A stretch of DNA of 64,000 bases from Steromphala cineraria (Eukaryota; Mollusca; Gastropoda; Trochida; Trochidae): assembly GCA_916613615.1 (NCBI GenBank), contig OU744728.1, positions 32,255,950 through 32,319,949 on the forward strand. Reading direction: 5' to 3'. The notes below the pieces were generated by a model. It made no database searches, had not been told where the DNA came from, and worked only from the letters and a program-made list of their open reading frames with translations. Both the position numbers and the translations under genes were made by a program. Position 1 is the first letter of the stretch. Every line of letters begins with the position of its first letter. Positions 1 to 10,970 of this stretch are shown here, in pieces.

Positions 1-23
1 AACACTGCATAACCTTATAAGCA

Positions 24-51
24 CCCCACCCCTAGAGGTGACCCCAGGGGC
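24..51. other. C-rich block of the monomer (C-tract / G-tract segment)
   Basis: Within each monomer the plus strand has CCCC at 24-27, CCCC at 29-32 and CCCC at 42-45, followed by GGGG at 47-50. CCCCT (29-33) can pair with AGGGG (46-50), giving a 5-bp stem with a 12-nt loop; CCCC-A-GGGG (42-50) is a competing dyad and GGTGACC (37-43) is a 7-bp interrupted palindrome. The minus strand carries three GGGG tracts within about 22 nt but lacks a fourth, so a classic intramolecular four-tract G-quadruplex is not predicted from one monomer. Variants here (CTAGAGG, CTAAAGG, CTAGGATG, ACAACTAGG) define several subtypes. Any structural role is inference. Confidence 0.6.
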
Positions 52-67
52 AAAATAACACTTTCTT

Positions 68-79
68 GAAATCAATTTC
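68..79. other. Short dyad GAAAT-CA-ATTTC in the monomer
   Basis: GAAAT at 68-72 is the reverse complement of ATTTC at 75-79, separated by CA. The dyad is present in most subtypes. It is weakened in copies that read TTGAAATCAACTTC, for example the monomer at 709-885. Short dyads are frequent in centromeric satellites that lack a CENP-B binding site; a functional link here is inference only. Confidence 0.6.
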
Positions 80-143
80 TGTCAATCGGTATTGGTTAAG
101 GGGACCATTAGCAACAACTTCTGCTAGTTTTTAATCAGAAATT
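74..143. other. Nested inverted repeats within the monomer
   Basis: An outer 8-bp inverted repeat joins AATTTCTG (74-81) with CAGAAATT (136-143). Inside its 54-nt loop lies a second inverted repeat, ATTAGCA (107-113) with TGCTAGT (122-128), which contains one T-G wobble and leaves an 8-nt loop. Both arms are visible in most monomers. The outer stem loses one pair in copies with AACTTCTG at the left arm, and the inner stem is changed in TGTTAG copies. Such an arrangement could extrude a branched cruciform; this is inference from base pairing, with no energy calculation. Confidence 0.6.
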
Positions 144-177
144 CGAAGTTGACCTTTTTAGTCCAAAATGCCTGGAA

Positions 178-354
178 AACACTGCATAACCTAATAAGCA
201 CCCCACCCCTAGAGGTGACCACAGGGGCAAAATAACACTTTCTTGAAATCAATTTCTGTCGATCGTTACTGGTTCCGGGGACAATTAGCAACAACTTCTG
301 CTAGTTTTTAATCAGAAATTCGAAGTTGACCTTTTTAGTCCAAAATGCCAGGAA
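178..354 (+). repeat. Subtype example: TCGATCGTTACTGG monomer
   Basis: This copy illustrates the subtype with CTAATAAGCACC at its start, GGTGACCACAGG in the C-rich block, TCGATCGTTACTGGTTCC in the hypervariable segment and GGGGACAATTAG instead of GGGACCATTAG. A sister form with GACCCC and ATTAGTAACAAC becomes common after about 11,900 and is present through most of the rest of the window. The linked variants travel together, so the subtype is a real lineage and not a scatter of independent changes. Confidence 0.85.
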
Positions 355-708
355 AACACTGCATAACTTAATAAGCACCCCACCCCTAAAGGTGACCCCA
401 GGGGCAAAATAACACTTTCTTGAAATCAATTTCTGTCAATCGGTATTGGTTCCGGGGACAATTAGCAACAACTTCTGTTAGTTTTTAATCAGAAATTCGA
501 AGTTGACCTTTTTAGTCCAAAATGCCAGGAAAACACTGCATAACCTAATAAGCACCCCACCCCTAAAGGTGACCCCAGGGGCAAAATAACACTTTCTTGA
601 AATCAATTTCTGTCAATCGGTATTGGTTCCGGGGACAATTAGCAACAACTTCTGTTAGTTTTTAATCAGAAATTCGAAGTTGACCTTTTTAGTCCAAAAT
701 GCCTGGAA

Positions 709-885
709 AACACTGCATAACCTAATAAGCACTCCCACCCCTAGGATGACCCCAGGTGCAAAATAACAGTTTCTTGAAATCAACTTCTGTCGCTCGGTAT
801 TTGTTCAGGGGACCATTAGCAACAACTTCTGCTAGTTTTTAATCAGAAATTCGAAGTTGACCTTTTTAGTCCAAAATGCCTGGAA
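709..885 (+). repeat. Subtype example: CTCCCACCCCTAGGATG monomer
   Basis: The diagnostic block is GCACTCCCACCCCTAGGATG, in which AGAGGTG is replaced by AGGATG, followed by CCCCAGGTGC, then ATAACAGTTTCTTG and ATCAACTTCTG. It is usually followed directly by an AATACTGCATAATC monomer, as here at 886. In this copy the CpG segment reads TCGCTCGG, a private change from TCGATCGG. A derived form with CCCACAACTAGG replaces this subtype at many places from 28,938 onward. Confidence 0.85.
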
Positions 886-1062
886 AATACTGCATAATCT
901 TATTAGCACCCCACCCCTAGAGGTGACCCCAGGGGCAAAATAACCCTTTCTTGAAATCAATTTCTGTTGATCGGTATTTGTTCAGGGGACCATTAGCAAC
1001 AACTTCTGCTAGTTTTTAATCAGAAATTCGAAGTTGACCTTTTTAGTCCAAAATGCCTGGAA
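886..1062 (+). repeat. Subtype example: AATACTGCATAATCTTATTAG monomer
   Basis: The monomer starts with AATACTGCATAATC in place of AACACTGCATAACC and carries CTTATTAGC and TTGATCGGTATTTGTTCAGG. It is among the most frequent subtypes across the window. In the second half a derived form reads AAAATATCAC instead of AAAATAACAC, for example at 28,609 and 42,501. Confidence 0.85.
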
Positions 1063-4000
1063 AACACTGCATAACCTAATAAGCACTCCCACCCCTAGGA
1101 TGACCCCAGGTGCAAAATAACAGTTTCTTGAAATCAATTTCTGTTGATCGGTATTTGTTCAGGGGACCATTAGCAACAACTTCTGCTAGTTTTTAATCAG
1201 AAATTCGAAGTTGACCTTTTTAGTCCAAAATGCCTGGAAAATACTGCATCATCTTATTAGCACCCCACCCCTAGAGGTGACCCCAGGGGCAAAATAACAC
1301 TTTCTTGAAATCAATTTCTGTTGATCGGTATTTGTTCAGGGGACCATTAGCAACAACTTCTGCTAGTTTTTAATCAGAAATTCGAGGTTGACCTTTTTAG
1401 TCCAAAATGCCTGAAAACACTGCATAACCTTATAAGCACCCCACCCCTAGAGGTGACCCCAGGGGCAAAATAACACTTTCTTGAAATCAATTTCTGTCAA
1501 TCGGTATTGGTTAAGGGGACCATTAGCAACAACTTCTGCTAGTTTTTAATCAGAAATTCGAAGTTGACCTTTTTAGTCCAAAATGCCTGGAAAACACTGC
1601 ATAACCTAATAAGCACCCCACCCCTAGAGGTGACCACAGGGGCAAAATAACACTTTCTTGAAATCAATTTCTGTCGATCGTTACTGGTTCCGGGGACAAT
1701 TAGCAACAACTTCTGCTAGTTTTTAATCAGAAATTCGAAGTTGACCTTTTTAGTCCAAAATGCCAGGAAAACACTGCATAACTTAATAAGCACCCCACCC
1801 CTAAAGGTAACCCCAGGGGCAAAATAACACTTTCTTGAAATCAATTTCTGTCAATCGGTATTGGTTCCGGGGACAATTAGCAACAACTTCTGTTAGTTTT
1901 TAATCAGAAATTCGAAGTTGACCTTTTTAGTCCAAAATGCCAGGAAAACACTGCATAACCTAATAAGCACCCCACCCCTAAAGGTGACCCCAGGGGCAAA
2001 ATAACACTTTCTTGAAATCAATTTCTGTCAATCGGTATTGGTTCCGGGGACAAATAGCAACAACTTCTGTTAGTTTTTAATCAGAAATTCGAAGTTGACC
2101 TTTTTAGTCCAAAATGCCTGGAAAACACTGCATAACCTAATAAGCACTCCCACCCCTAGGATGACCCCAGGTGCAAAATAACAGTTTCTTGAAATCAACT
2201 TCTGTCGATCGGTATTTGTTCAGGGGACCATTAGCAACAACTTCTGCTAGTTTTTAATCAGAAATTCGAAGTTGACCTTTTTAGTCCAAAATGCCTGGAA
2301 AATACTGCATAATCTTATTAGCACCCCACCCCTAGAGGTGACCCCAGGGGCAAAATAACACTTTCTTGAAATCAATTTCTGTTGATCGGTATTTGTTCAG
2401 GGGACCATTAGCAACAACTTCTGCTAGTTTTTAATCAGAAATTCGAGGTTGACCTTTTTAGTCCAAAATGCCTGAAAACACTGCATAACCTTATAAGCAC
2501 CCCACCCCTAGAGGTGACCCCAGGGGCAAAATAACACTTTCTTGAAATCAATTTCTGTCAATCGGTATTGGTTAAGGGGACCATTAGCAACAACTTCTGC
2601 TAGTTTTTAATCAGAAATTCGAAGTTGACCTTTTTAGTCCAAAATGCCTGGAAAACACTGCATAACCTAATAAGCACCCCACCCCTAGAGGTGACCACAG
2701 GGGCAAAATAACACTTTCTTGAAATCAATTTCTGTCGATCGTTACTGGTTCCGGGGACAATTAGCAACAACTTCTGCTAGTTTTTAATCAGAAATTCGAA
2801 GTTGACCTTTTTAGTCCAAAATGCCAGGAAAACACTGCATAACTTAATAAGCACCCCACCCCTAAAGGTGACCCCAGGGGCAAAATAACACTTTCTTGAA
2901 ATCAATTTCTGTCAATCGGTATTGGTTCCGGGGACAATTAGCAACAACTTCTGTTAGTTTTTAATCAGAAATTCGAAGTTGACCTTTTTAGTCCAAAATG
3001 CCTGGAAAACACTGCATAACCTAATAAGCACCCAACCCCTAAAGGTGACCCCAGGGGCAAAATAACACTTTCTTGAAACCAATTTCTGTCAATCGGTATT
3101 GGTTCCGGGGACAATTAGCAACAACTTCTGTTAGTTTTTAATCAGAAATTCGAAGTTGACCTTTTTAGTCCAAAATGCCTGGAAAACACTGCATAACCTA
3201 ATAAGCACTCCCACCCCTAGGATGACCCCAGGTGCAAAATAACAGTTTCTTGAAATCAACTTCTGTCGATCGGTATTTGTTCAGGGGACCATTAGCAACA
3301 ACTTCTGCTAGTTTTTAATCAGAAATTCGAAGTTGACCTTTTTAGTCCAAAATGCCTGGAAAATACTGCATAATCTTATTAGCACCCCACCCCTAGAGGT
3401 GACCCCAGGGGCAAAATAACACTTTCTTGAAATCAATTTCTGTTGATCGGTATTTGTTCAGGGGACCATTAGCAACAACTTCTGCTAGTTTTTAATCAGA
3501 AATTCGAGGTTGACCTTTTTAGTCCAAAATGCCTGAAAACACTGCATAACCTTATAAGCACCCCACCCCTAGAGGTGACCCCAGGGGCAAAATAACACTT
3601 TCTTGAAATCAATTTCTGTCAATCGGTATTGGTTAAGGGGACCATTAGCAACAACTTCTGCTAGTTTTTAATCAGAAATTCGAAGTTGACCTTTTTAGTC
3701 CAAAATGCCTGGAAAACACTGCATAACCTAATAAGCACCCCACCCCTAGAGGTGACCACAGGGGCAAAATAACACTTTCTTGAAATCAATTTCTGTCGAT
3801 CGTTACTGGTTCCGGGGACAATTAGCAACAACTTCTGCTAGTTTTTAATCAGAAATTCGAAGTTGACCTTTTTAGTCCAAAATGCCAGGAAAACACTGCA
3901 TAACTTAATAAGCACCCCACCCCTAAAGGTGACCCCAGGGGCAAAATAACACTTTCTTGAAATCAATTTCTGTCAATCGGTATTGGTTCCGGGGACAATT

Positions 4001-4070
4001 AGCAACAACTTCTGTTAGTTTTTAATCAGAAATTCGAAGTTGACCTTTTTAGTCCAAAATGCCTGGAAAA

Positions 4071-7000
4071 CACTGCATAACCTAATAAGCACTCCCACCC
4101 CTAGAATGACCCCAGGTGCAAAATAACAGTTTCTTGAAATCAGCTTCTGTCGATCGGTATTTGTTCAGGGGACCATTAGCAACAACTTCTGCTAGTTTTT
4201 AATCAGAAATTCGAAGTTGACCTTTTTAGTCCAAAATGCCTGGAAAATACTGCATAATCTTATCAGCACCCCACCCCTAGAGGTGACCCCAGGGGCAAAA
4301 TAACACTTTCTTGAAATCAATTTCAGTCGATCGGTATTTGTTCAGGGGACCATTAGCAACAACTTCTGTTAGTTTTTAATCAGAAATTCGAAGTTGACCT
4401 TTTTAGTCCAAAATGCCTGGAAAACACTGCATAACCTAATAAGCACTCCCACCCCTAGGATGACCCCAGGTGCAAAATAACAGTTTCTTGAAATTAACTT
4501 CTGTCGATCGGTATTTGTTCAGGGGACCATTAGCAACAACTTCTGCTAGTTTTTAATCAGAAATTCGAAGTTGACCTTTTTAGTCCAAAATGCTTGGAAA
4601 ATACTGCATAATCTTATTAGCACCCCACCCCTAGAGGTGACCCCAGGGGCAAAATAACACTTTCTTGAAATCAATTTCTGTTGATCGGTATTTGTTCAGG
4701 GGACCATTAGCAACAACTTCTGCTAGTTTTTAATCAGAAATTCGAGGTTGACCTTTTTAGTCCAAAATGCCTGAAAACACTGCATAACCTTATAAGCACC
4801 CCACCCCTAGAGGTGACCCCAGGGGCAAAATAACACTTTCTTGAAATCAATTTCTGTCGATCGGTATTGGTTCCGGGGACCATTAGCAACAATTTCTGCT
4901 AGTTTTTAATCAGAAATTCGAAGTTGACCTTTTAAATCCAAAATGCCTGGAAAACACTGCATAACCTAATAAGCACCCCAACCCCTAGAGGTGACCCCAG
5001 GGGCAAAATAACACTTTCTTGAAATCAATTTCTGTCGATCGGTACTGGTTCCGGGGACAATTAGCAACAACTTCTGTTAGTTTTTAATCAGAAATTCGAG
5101 GTTGACCTTTTTAGTCCAAAATGCCTGAAAACACTGCATAACCTTATAAGCACCCCACCCCTAGAGGTGACCCCAGGGGCAAAATAACACTTTCTTGAAA
5201 TCAATTTCTGTCGATCGGTATTGGTTCCGGGGACCATTAGCAACAATTTCTGCTAGTTTTTAATCAGAAATTCGAAGTTGACCTTTTAAATCCAAAATGC
5301 CTGGAAAACACTGCATAACCTAATAAGCACCCCAACCCCTAGAGGTGACCCCAGGGGCAAAATAACACTTTCTTGAAATCAATTTCTGTCGATCGGTACT
5401 GGTTCCGGGGACAATTAGCAACAACTTCTGTTAGTTTTTAATCAGAAATTCGAAGTTGACCTTTTTAGTCCAAAATGCCTGGAAAATACTGCATAATCTT
5501 ATCAGCACCCCACCCCTAGAGGTGACCCCAGGGGCAAAATAACACTTTCTTGAAATCAATTTCAGTCGATCGGTATTTGTTCAGGGGACCATTAGCAACA
5601 ACTTCTGTTAGTTTTTAATCAGAAATTCGAAGTTGACCTTTTTAGTCCAAAATGCCTGGAAAACACTGCATAACCTAATAAGCACTCCCACCCCTAGGAT
5701 GACCCCAGGTGCAAAATAACAGTTTCTTGAAATTAACTTCTGTCGATCGGTATTTGTTCAGGGGACCATTAGCAACAACTTCTGCTAGTTTTTAATCAGA
5801 AATTCGAAGTTGACCTTTTTAGTCCAAAATGCCTGGAAAATACTGCATAATCTTATTAGCACCCCACCCCTAGAGGTGACCCCAGGGGCAAAATAACACT
5901 TTCTTGAAATCAATTTCTGTTGATCGGTATTTGTTCAGGGGACCATTAGCAACAACTTCTGCTAGTTTTTAATCAGAAATTCGAGGTTGACCTTTTTAGT
6001 CCAAAATGCCTGAAAACACTGCATAACCTTATAAGCACCCCACCCCTAGAGGTGACCCCAGGGGCAAAATAACACTTTCTTGAAATCAATTTCTGTCGAT
6101 CGGTATTGGTTCCGGGGACCATTAGCAACAATTTCTGCTAGTTTTTAATCAGAAATTCGAAGTTGACCTTTTAAATCCAAAATGCCTGGAAAACACTGCA
6201 TAACCTAATAAGCACCCCAACCCCTAGAGGTGACCCCAGGGGCAAAATAACACTTTCTTGAAATCAATTTCTGTCGATCGGTACTGGTTCCGGGGACAAT
6301 TAGCAACAACTTCTGTTAGTTTTTAATCAGAAATTCGAGGTTGACCTTTTTAGTCCAAAATGCCTGAAAACACTGCATAACCTTATAAGCACCCCACCCC
6401 TAGAGGTGACCCCAGGGGCAAAATAACACTTTCTTGAAATCAATTTCTGTCGATCGGTATTGGTTCCGGGGACCATTAGCAACAATTTCTGCTAGTTTTT
6501 AATCAGAAATTCGAAGTTGTCCTTTTAAATCCAAAATGCCTGGAAAACACTGCATAACCTAATAAGCACCCCAACCCCTAGAGGTGACCCCAGGGGCAAA
6601 ATAACACTTTCTTGAAATCAATTTCTGTCGATCGGTACTGGTTCCGGGGACAATTAGCAACAACTTCTGTTAGTTTTTAATCAGAAATTCGAAGTTGACC
6701 TTTTTAGTCCAAAATGCCTGTAAAACACTGCATAACCTAATAAGCACTCCACCCCTAGGATGACCCCAGGGGCAAAATAACACTTTCTTGAAATCAATTT
6801 CTGTCGATCGGTACTGGTTTCGGGGACAATTAGCAGCAACTTCTGTTAGTTTTTAATCAGAAATTCGAAGTTGACCTTTTTAGTCCAAAATGCCTGGAAA
6901 ACACTGCATAACCTAATAAGCACTCCACCCCTAGGATGACCCCAGGGGCAAAATAACACTTTCTTGAAATCAATTTCTGTCGATCGGTATTTGTTCAGGG

Positions 7001-10000
7001 GACTATTAGCAACAACTTCTGCTAGTTTTTAATCAGAAATTCGAAGTTGACCTTTTTAGTCCAAAATGCCTGGAAAATACTGCATAACCTTATTAGCACT
7101 CCACCCCTAGAGGTGACCCCAGGGGCAAAATAACACTTTCTTGAAATCAATTTCTGTTGATCGGTATTTGTTCAGGGGACCATTAGCAACAACTTCTGCT
7201 AGTTTTTAATCAGAAATTCGAGGTTGACCTTTTTAGTCCAAAATGCCTAAAAACACTGCATAACCTTATAAGCACCACACCCCTAGAGGTGACCCCAGGG
7301 GCAAAATAACACTTTCTTGAAATCAATTTCTGTCGATCGGTATTTGTTCAGGGGACCACAAGCAACAACTTCTGCTAGTTTTTATTCAAATATTCGAAGT
7401 TGACCTATTTAGTCCAAAATGCCTGGAAAACACTGCATAACCTAATAAGCACTCCCACCCCTAGGATGACCCCAGGTGCAAAATAACAGTTTCTTGAAAT
7501 CAGCTTCTGTCGATCGGTATTTGTTCAGGGGACCATTAGCAACAACTTCTGCTAGTTTTTAATCAGAAATTCGAAGTTGACCTTTTTAGTCCAAAATGCC
7601 TGGAAAATACTGCATAATCTTATCAGCACCCCACCCCTAGAGGTGACCCCAGGGGCAAAATAACACTTTCTTGAAATCAATTTCAGTCGATCGGTATTTG
7701 TTCAGGGGACCATTAGCAACAACTTCTGTTAGTTTTTAATCAGAAATTCGAAGTTGACCTTTTTAGTCCAAAATGCCTGGAAAACACTGCATAACCTAAT
7801 AAGCACTCCCACCCCTAGGATGACCCCAGGTGCAAAATAACAGTTTCTTGAAATCAACTTCTGTCGATCGGTATTTGTTCAGGGGACCATTAGCAACAAC
7901 TTCTGCTAGTTTTTAATCAGAAATTCGAAGTTGACCTTTTTAGTCCAAAATGCCTGAAAACACTGCATAACCTTATAAGCACCCCACCCCTAGAGGTGAC
8001 CCCAGGGGCAAAATAACACTTTCTTGAAATCAATTTCTGTCGATCGGTATTGGTTCCGGGGACCATTAGCAACAATTTCTGCTAGTTTTTAATCAGAAAT
8101 TCGAAGTTGACCTTTTAAATCCAAAATGCCTGGAAAACACTGCATAACCTAATAAGCACCCCAACCCCTAGAGGTGACCCCAGGGGCAAAATAACACTTT
8201 CTTGAAATCAATTTCTGTCGATCGGTACTGGTTCCGGGGACAATTAGCAACAACTTCTGTTAGTTTTTAATCAGAAATTCGAGGATGACCTTTATAGTCC
8301 AAAATGCCTGAAAACACTGCATAACCTTATAAGCACCCCACCCCTTGAGGTGACCCCAGGGGCAAAATAACACTTTCTTGAAATCAATTTCTGTCGATCG
8401 GTATTGGTTCCGGGGACCATTAGCAACAATTTCTGCTAGTTTTTAATCAGAAATTCGAAGTTGACCTTTTAAATCCAAAATGCCTGGAAAACACTGCATA
8501 ACCTAATAAGCACCCCAACCCCTAGAGGTGACCCCAGGGGCAAAATAACACTTTCTTGAAATCAATTTCTGTCGATCGGTACTGGTTCCGGGGACAATTA
8601 GCAACAACTTCTGTTAGTTTTTAATCAGAAATTCGAAGTTGACCTTTTTAGTCCAAAATGCCTGGAAAACACTGCATAACCTAATAAGCACTCCACCCCT
8701 AGGATGACCCCAGGGGCAAAATAACACTTTCTTGAAATCAATTTCTGTCGATCGGTACTGGTTTCGGGGACAATTAGCAGCAACTTCTGTTAGTTTTTAA
8801 TCAGAAATTCGAAGTTGACCTTTTTAGTCCAAAATGCCTGGAAAACACTGCATAACCTAATAAGCACTCCACCCCTAGGATGACCCCAGGGGCAAAATAA
8901 CACTTTCTTGAAATCAATTTCTGTCGATCGGTATTTGTTCAGGGGACTATTAGCAACAACTTCTGCTAGTTTTTAATCAGAAATTCGAAGTTGACCTTTT
9001 TAGTCCAAAATGCCTGGAAAATACTGCATAACCTTATTAGCACTCCACCCCTAGAGGTGACCCCAGGGGCAAAATAACAGTTTCTTGAAATCAGCTTCTG
9101 TCGATCGGTATTTGTTCAGGGGACCATTAGCAACAACTTCTGCTAGTTTTTAATCAGAAATTCGAAGTTGACCTTTTTAGTCCAAAATGCCTGGAAAATA
9201 CTGCATAATCTTATCAGCACCCCACCCCTAGAGGTGACCCCAGGGGCAAAATAACACTTTCTTGAAATCAATTTCAGTCGATCGGTATTTGTTCAGGGGA
9301 CCATTAGCAACAACTTCTGTTAGTTTTTAATCAGAAATTCGAAGTTGACCTTTTTAGTCCAAAATGCCTGGAAAACACTGCATAACCTAATAAGCACTCC
9401 CACCCCTAGGATGACCCCAGGTGCAAAATAACAGTTTCTTGAAATCAACTTCTGTCGATCGGTATTTGTTCAGGGGACCATTAGCAACAACTTCTGCTAG
9501 TTTTTAATCAGAAATTCGAAGTTGACCTTTTTAGTCCAAAATGCCTGAAAACACTGCATAACCTTATAAGCACCCCACCCCTAGAGGTGACCCCAGGGGC
9601 AAAATAACACTTTCTTGAAATCAATTTCTGTCGATCGGTATTGGTTCCGGGGACCATTAGCAACAATTTCTGCTAGTTTTTAATCAGAAATTCGAAGTTG
9701 ACCTTTTAAATCCAAAATGCCTGGAAAACACTGCATAACCTAATAAGCACCCCAACCCCTAGAGGTGACCCCAGGGGCAATATAACACTTTCTTGAAATC
9801 AATTTCTGTCGATCGGTACTGGTTCCGGGGACAATTAGCAACAACTTCTGTTAGTTTTTAATCAGAAATTCGAGGATGACCTTTTTAGTCCAAAATGCCT
9901 GAAAACACTGCATAACCTTATAAGCACCCCACCCCTTGAGGTGACCCCAGGGGCAAAATAACACTTTCTTGAAATCAATTTCTGTCGATCGGTATTGGTT

Positions 10001-10970
10001 CCGGGGACCATTAGCAACAATTTCTGCTAGTTTTTAATCAGAAATTCGAAGTTGACCTTTTAAATCCAAAATGCCTGGAAAACACTGCATAACCTAATAA
10101 GCACCCCAACCCCTAGAGGTGACCCCAGGGGCAAAATAACACTTTCTTGAAATCAATTTCTGTCGATCGGTACTGGTTCCGGGGACAATTAGCAACAACT
10201 TCTGTTAGTTTTTAATCAGAAATTCGAAGTTGACCTTTTTAGTCCAAAATGCCTGGAAAACACTGCATAACCTAATAAGCACTCCACCCCTAGGATGACC
10301 CCAGGGGCAAAATAACACTTTCTTGAAATCAATTTCTGTCGATCGGTACTGGTTTCGGGGACAATTAGCAGCAACTTCTGTTAGTTTTTAATCAGAAATT
10401 CGAAGTTGACCTTTTTAGTCCAAAATGCCTGGAAAACACTGCATAACCTAATAAGCACTCCACCCCTAGGATGACCCCAGGGGCAAAATAACACTTTCTT
10501 GAAATCAATTTCTGTCGATCGGTATTTGTTCAGGGGACTATTAGCAACAACTTCTGCTAGTTTTTAATCAGAAATTCGAAGTTGACCTTTTTAGTCCAAA
10601 ATGCCTGGAAAATACTGCATAACCTTATTAGCACTCCACCCCTAGAGGTGACCCCAGGGGCAAAATAACACTTTCTTGAAATCAATTTCTGTTGATCGGT
10701 ATTTGTTCAGGGGACCATTAGCAACAACTTCTTCTAGTTTTTAATCAGAAATTCGAGGTTGACCTTTTTAGTCCAAAATGCCTAAAAACACTGCATAACC
10801 TTATAAGCACCACACCCCTAGAGGTGACCCCAGGGGCAAAATAACACTTTCTTGAAATCAATTTCTGTCGATCGGTATTTGTTCAGGGGACCACAAGCAA
10901 CAACTTCTGCTAGTTTTTATTCAAATATTCGAAGTTGACCTATTTAGTCCAAAATGCCTGGAAAACACTG
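4071..10970 (+). repeat. 7-mer to 9-mer higher-order repeat block
   Basis: The marker CCTTTTAAATCC starts at 4,928, 5,282, 6,167, 6,521, 8,111, 8,465, 9,702 and 10,056. It therefore comes in pairs 354 bp apart (two monomers). The paired cassettes are separated by variable numbers of other monomers. The best-conserved unit is 1,591 bp (9 monomers): CCTTTTAAATCC 8,111 to 9,702 and 8,465 to 10,056; CCCCTTGAGG 8,341 to 9,932; GAGGATGACC 8,281 to 9,872; TAGCAGCAAC 8,775 to 10,366. A 7-monomer step of 1,239 bp is seen earlier with TTTCAGTCG (4,321 to 5,560). A distinctive monomer with GACCACAAGC and TTTATTCAAATATTCG occurs twice, with CCACAAGC at 7,356 and 10,891. Confidence 0.8.

Larger units (their letters stand above)
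1..177 (+). repeat. Representative complete monomer
   Basis: This is the first complete 177-bp unit and a useful reference for positions within the monomer. In order it holds the variable AT-rich block CTTATAAG (14-21), a C-rich block with three CCCC tracts and one GGGG tract (24-50), the short dyad GAAATCAATTTC (68-79), a hypervariable CpG segment (82-103), the inverted repeat ATTAGCA/TGCTAGT (107-128), a T5 run (128-132), TTCGAA (142-147), a second T5 run (155-159) and the junction CCAAAATGCCTGGAA (163-177). A hand count of a closely related monomer gives 73 G+C of 177. This particular copy carries TCAATCGG at 82-89 and the private GGTTAAGGGG at 94-103, which recurs near 1,509, 2,570 and 3,631. 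Confidence 0.95.
1..4070 (+). repeat. 6-mer / 8-mer higher-order repeat block
   Basis: The private variant GGTTAAGGGG occurs at 94, 1,509, 2,570 and 3,631, so successive units are 1,415, 1,061 and 1,061 bp, which is 8, 6 and 6 monomers. The 6-mer is one TTAAGG monomer, one TCGATCGTTACTGG monomer, two TCAATCGGTATTGGTTCC monomers, one TAGGATG monomer and one TCTTATTAG monomer ending with TTCGAGG. The first unit has the last two subtypes twice, which makes it an 8-mer. The second TAGGATG copy, at 1,063-1,239, is a chimera: its left half is the TAGGATG type and its right half (ATCAATTTCTGTTGATCGG) is the neighbour's type. This points to a dimer-scale unequal exchange. Confidence 0.8.

Noticed and set aside
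14..21. TATA box at CTTATAAG
   Set aside because: This is a short palindrome that becomes CTAATAAG or CTTATTAG in many subtypes, with no downstream gene. It is better explained as a variable AT-rich spot.
140..152. Pol III B box (tRNA-derived repeat)
   Set aside because: AATTCGAAGTT shares only the TTCGA core of GGTTCGANNCC, and no A box at a suitable distance was seen. Two T5 runs per monomer would also stop Pol III.
142..158. CENP-B box
   Set aside because: TTCG at 142-145 resembles the first part of the NTTCGNNNNANNCGGGN core, but the required A and the CGGG are absent on this strand, and no fit was found on the other strand in the subtypes read.
4321..10970. Retroelement or transposon inside the array
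   Set aside because: Odd variants such as TTTATTCAAATATTCG (near 7,380 and 10,917) are point changes within normal-length monomers. No target-site duplication, terminal repeat or coding domain is visible.
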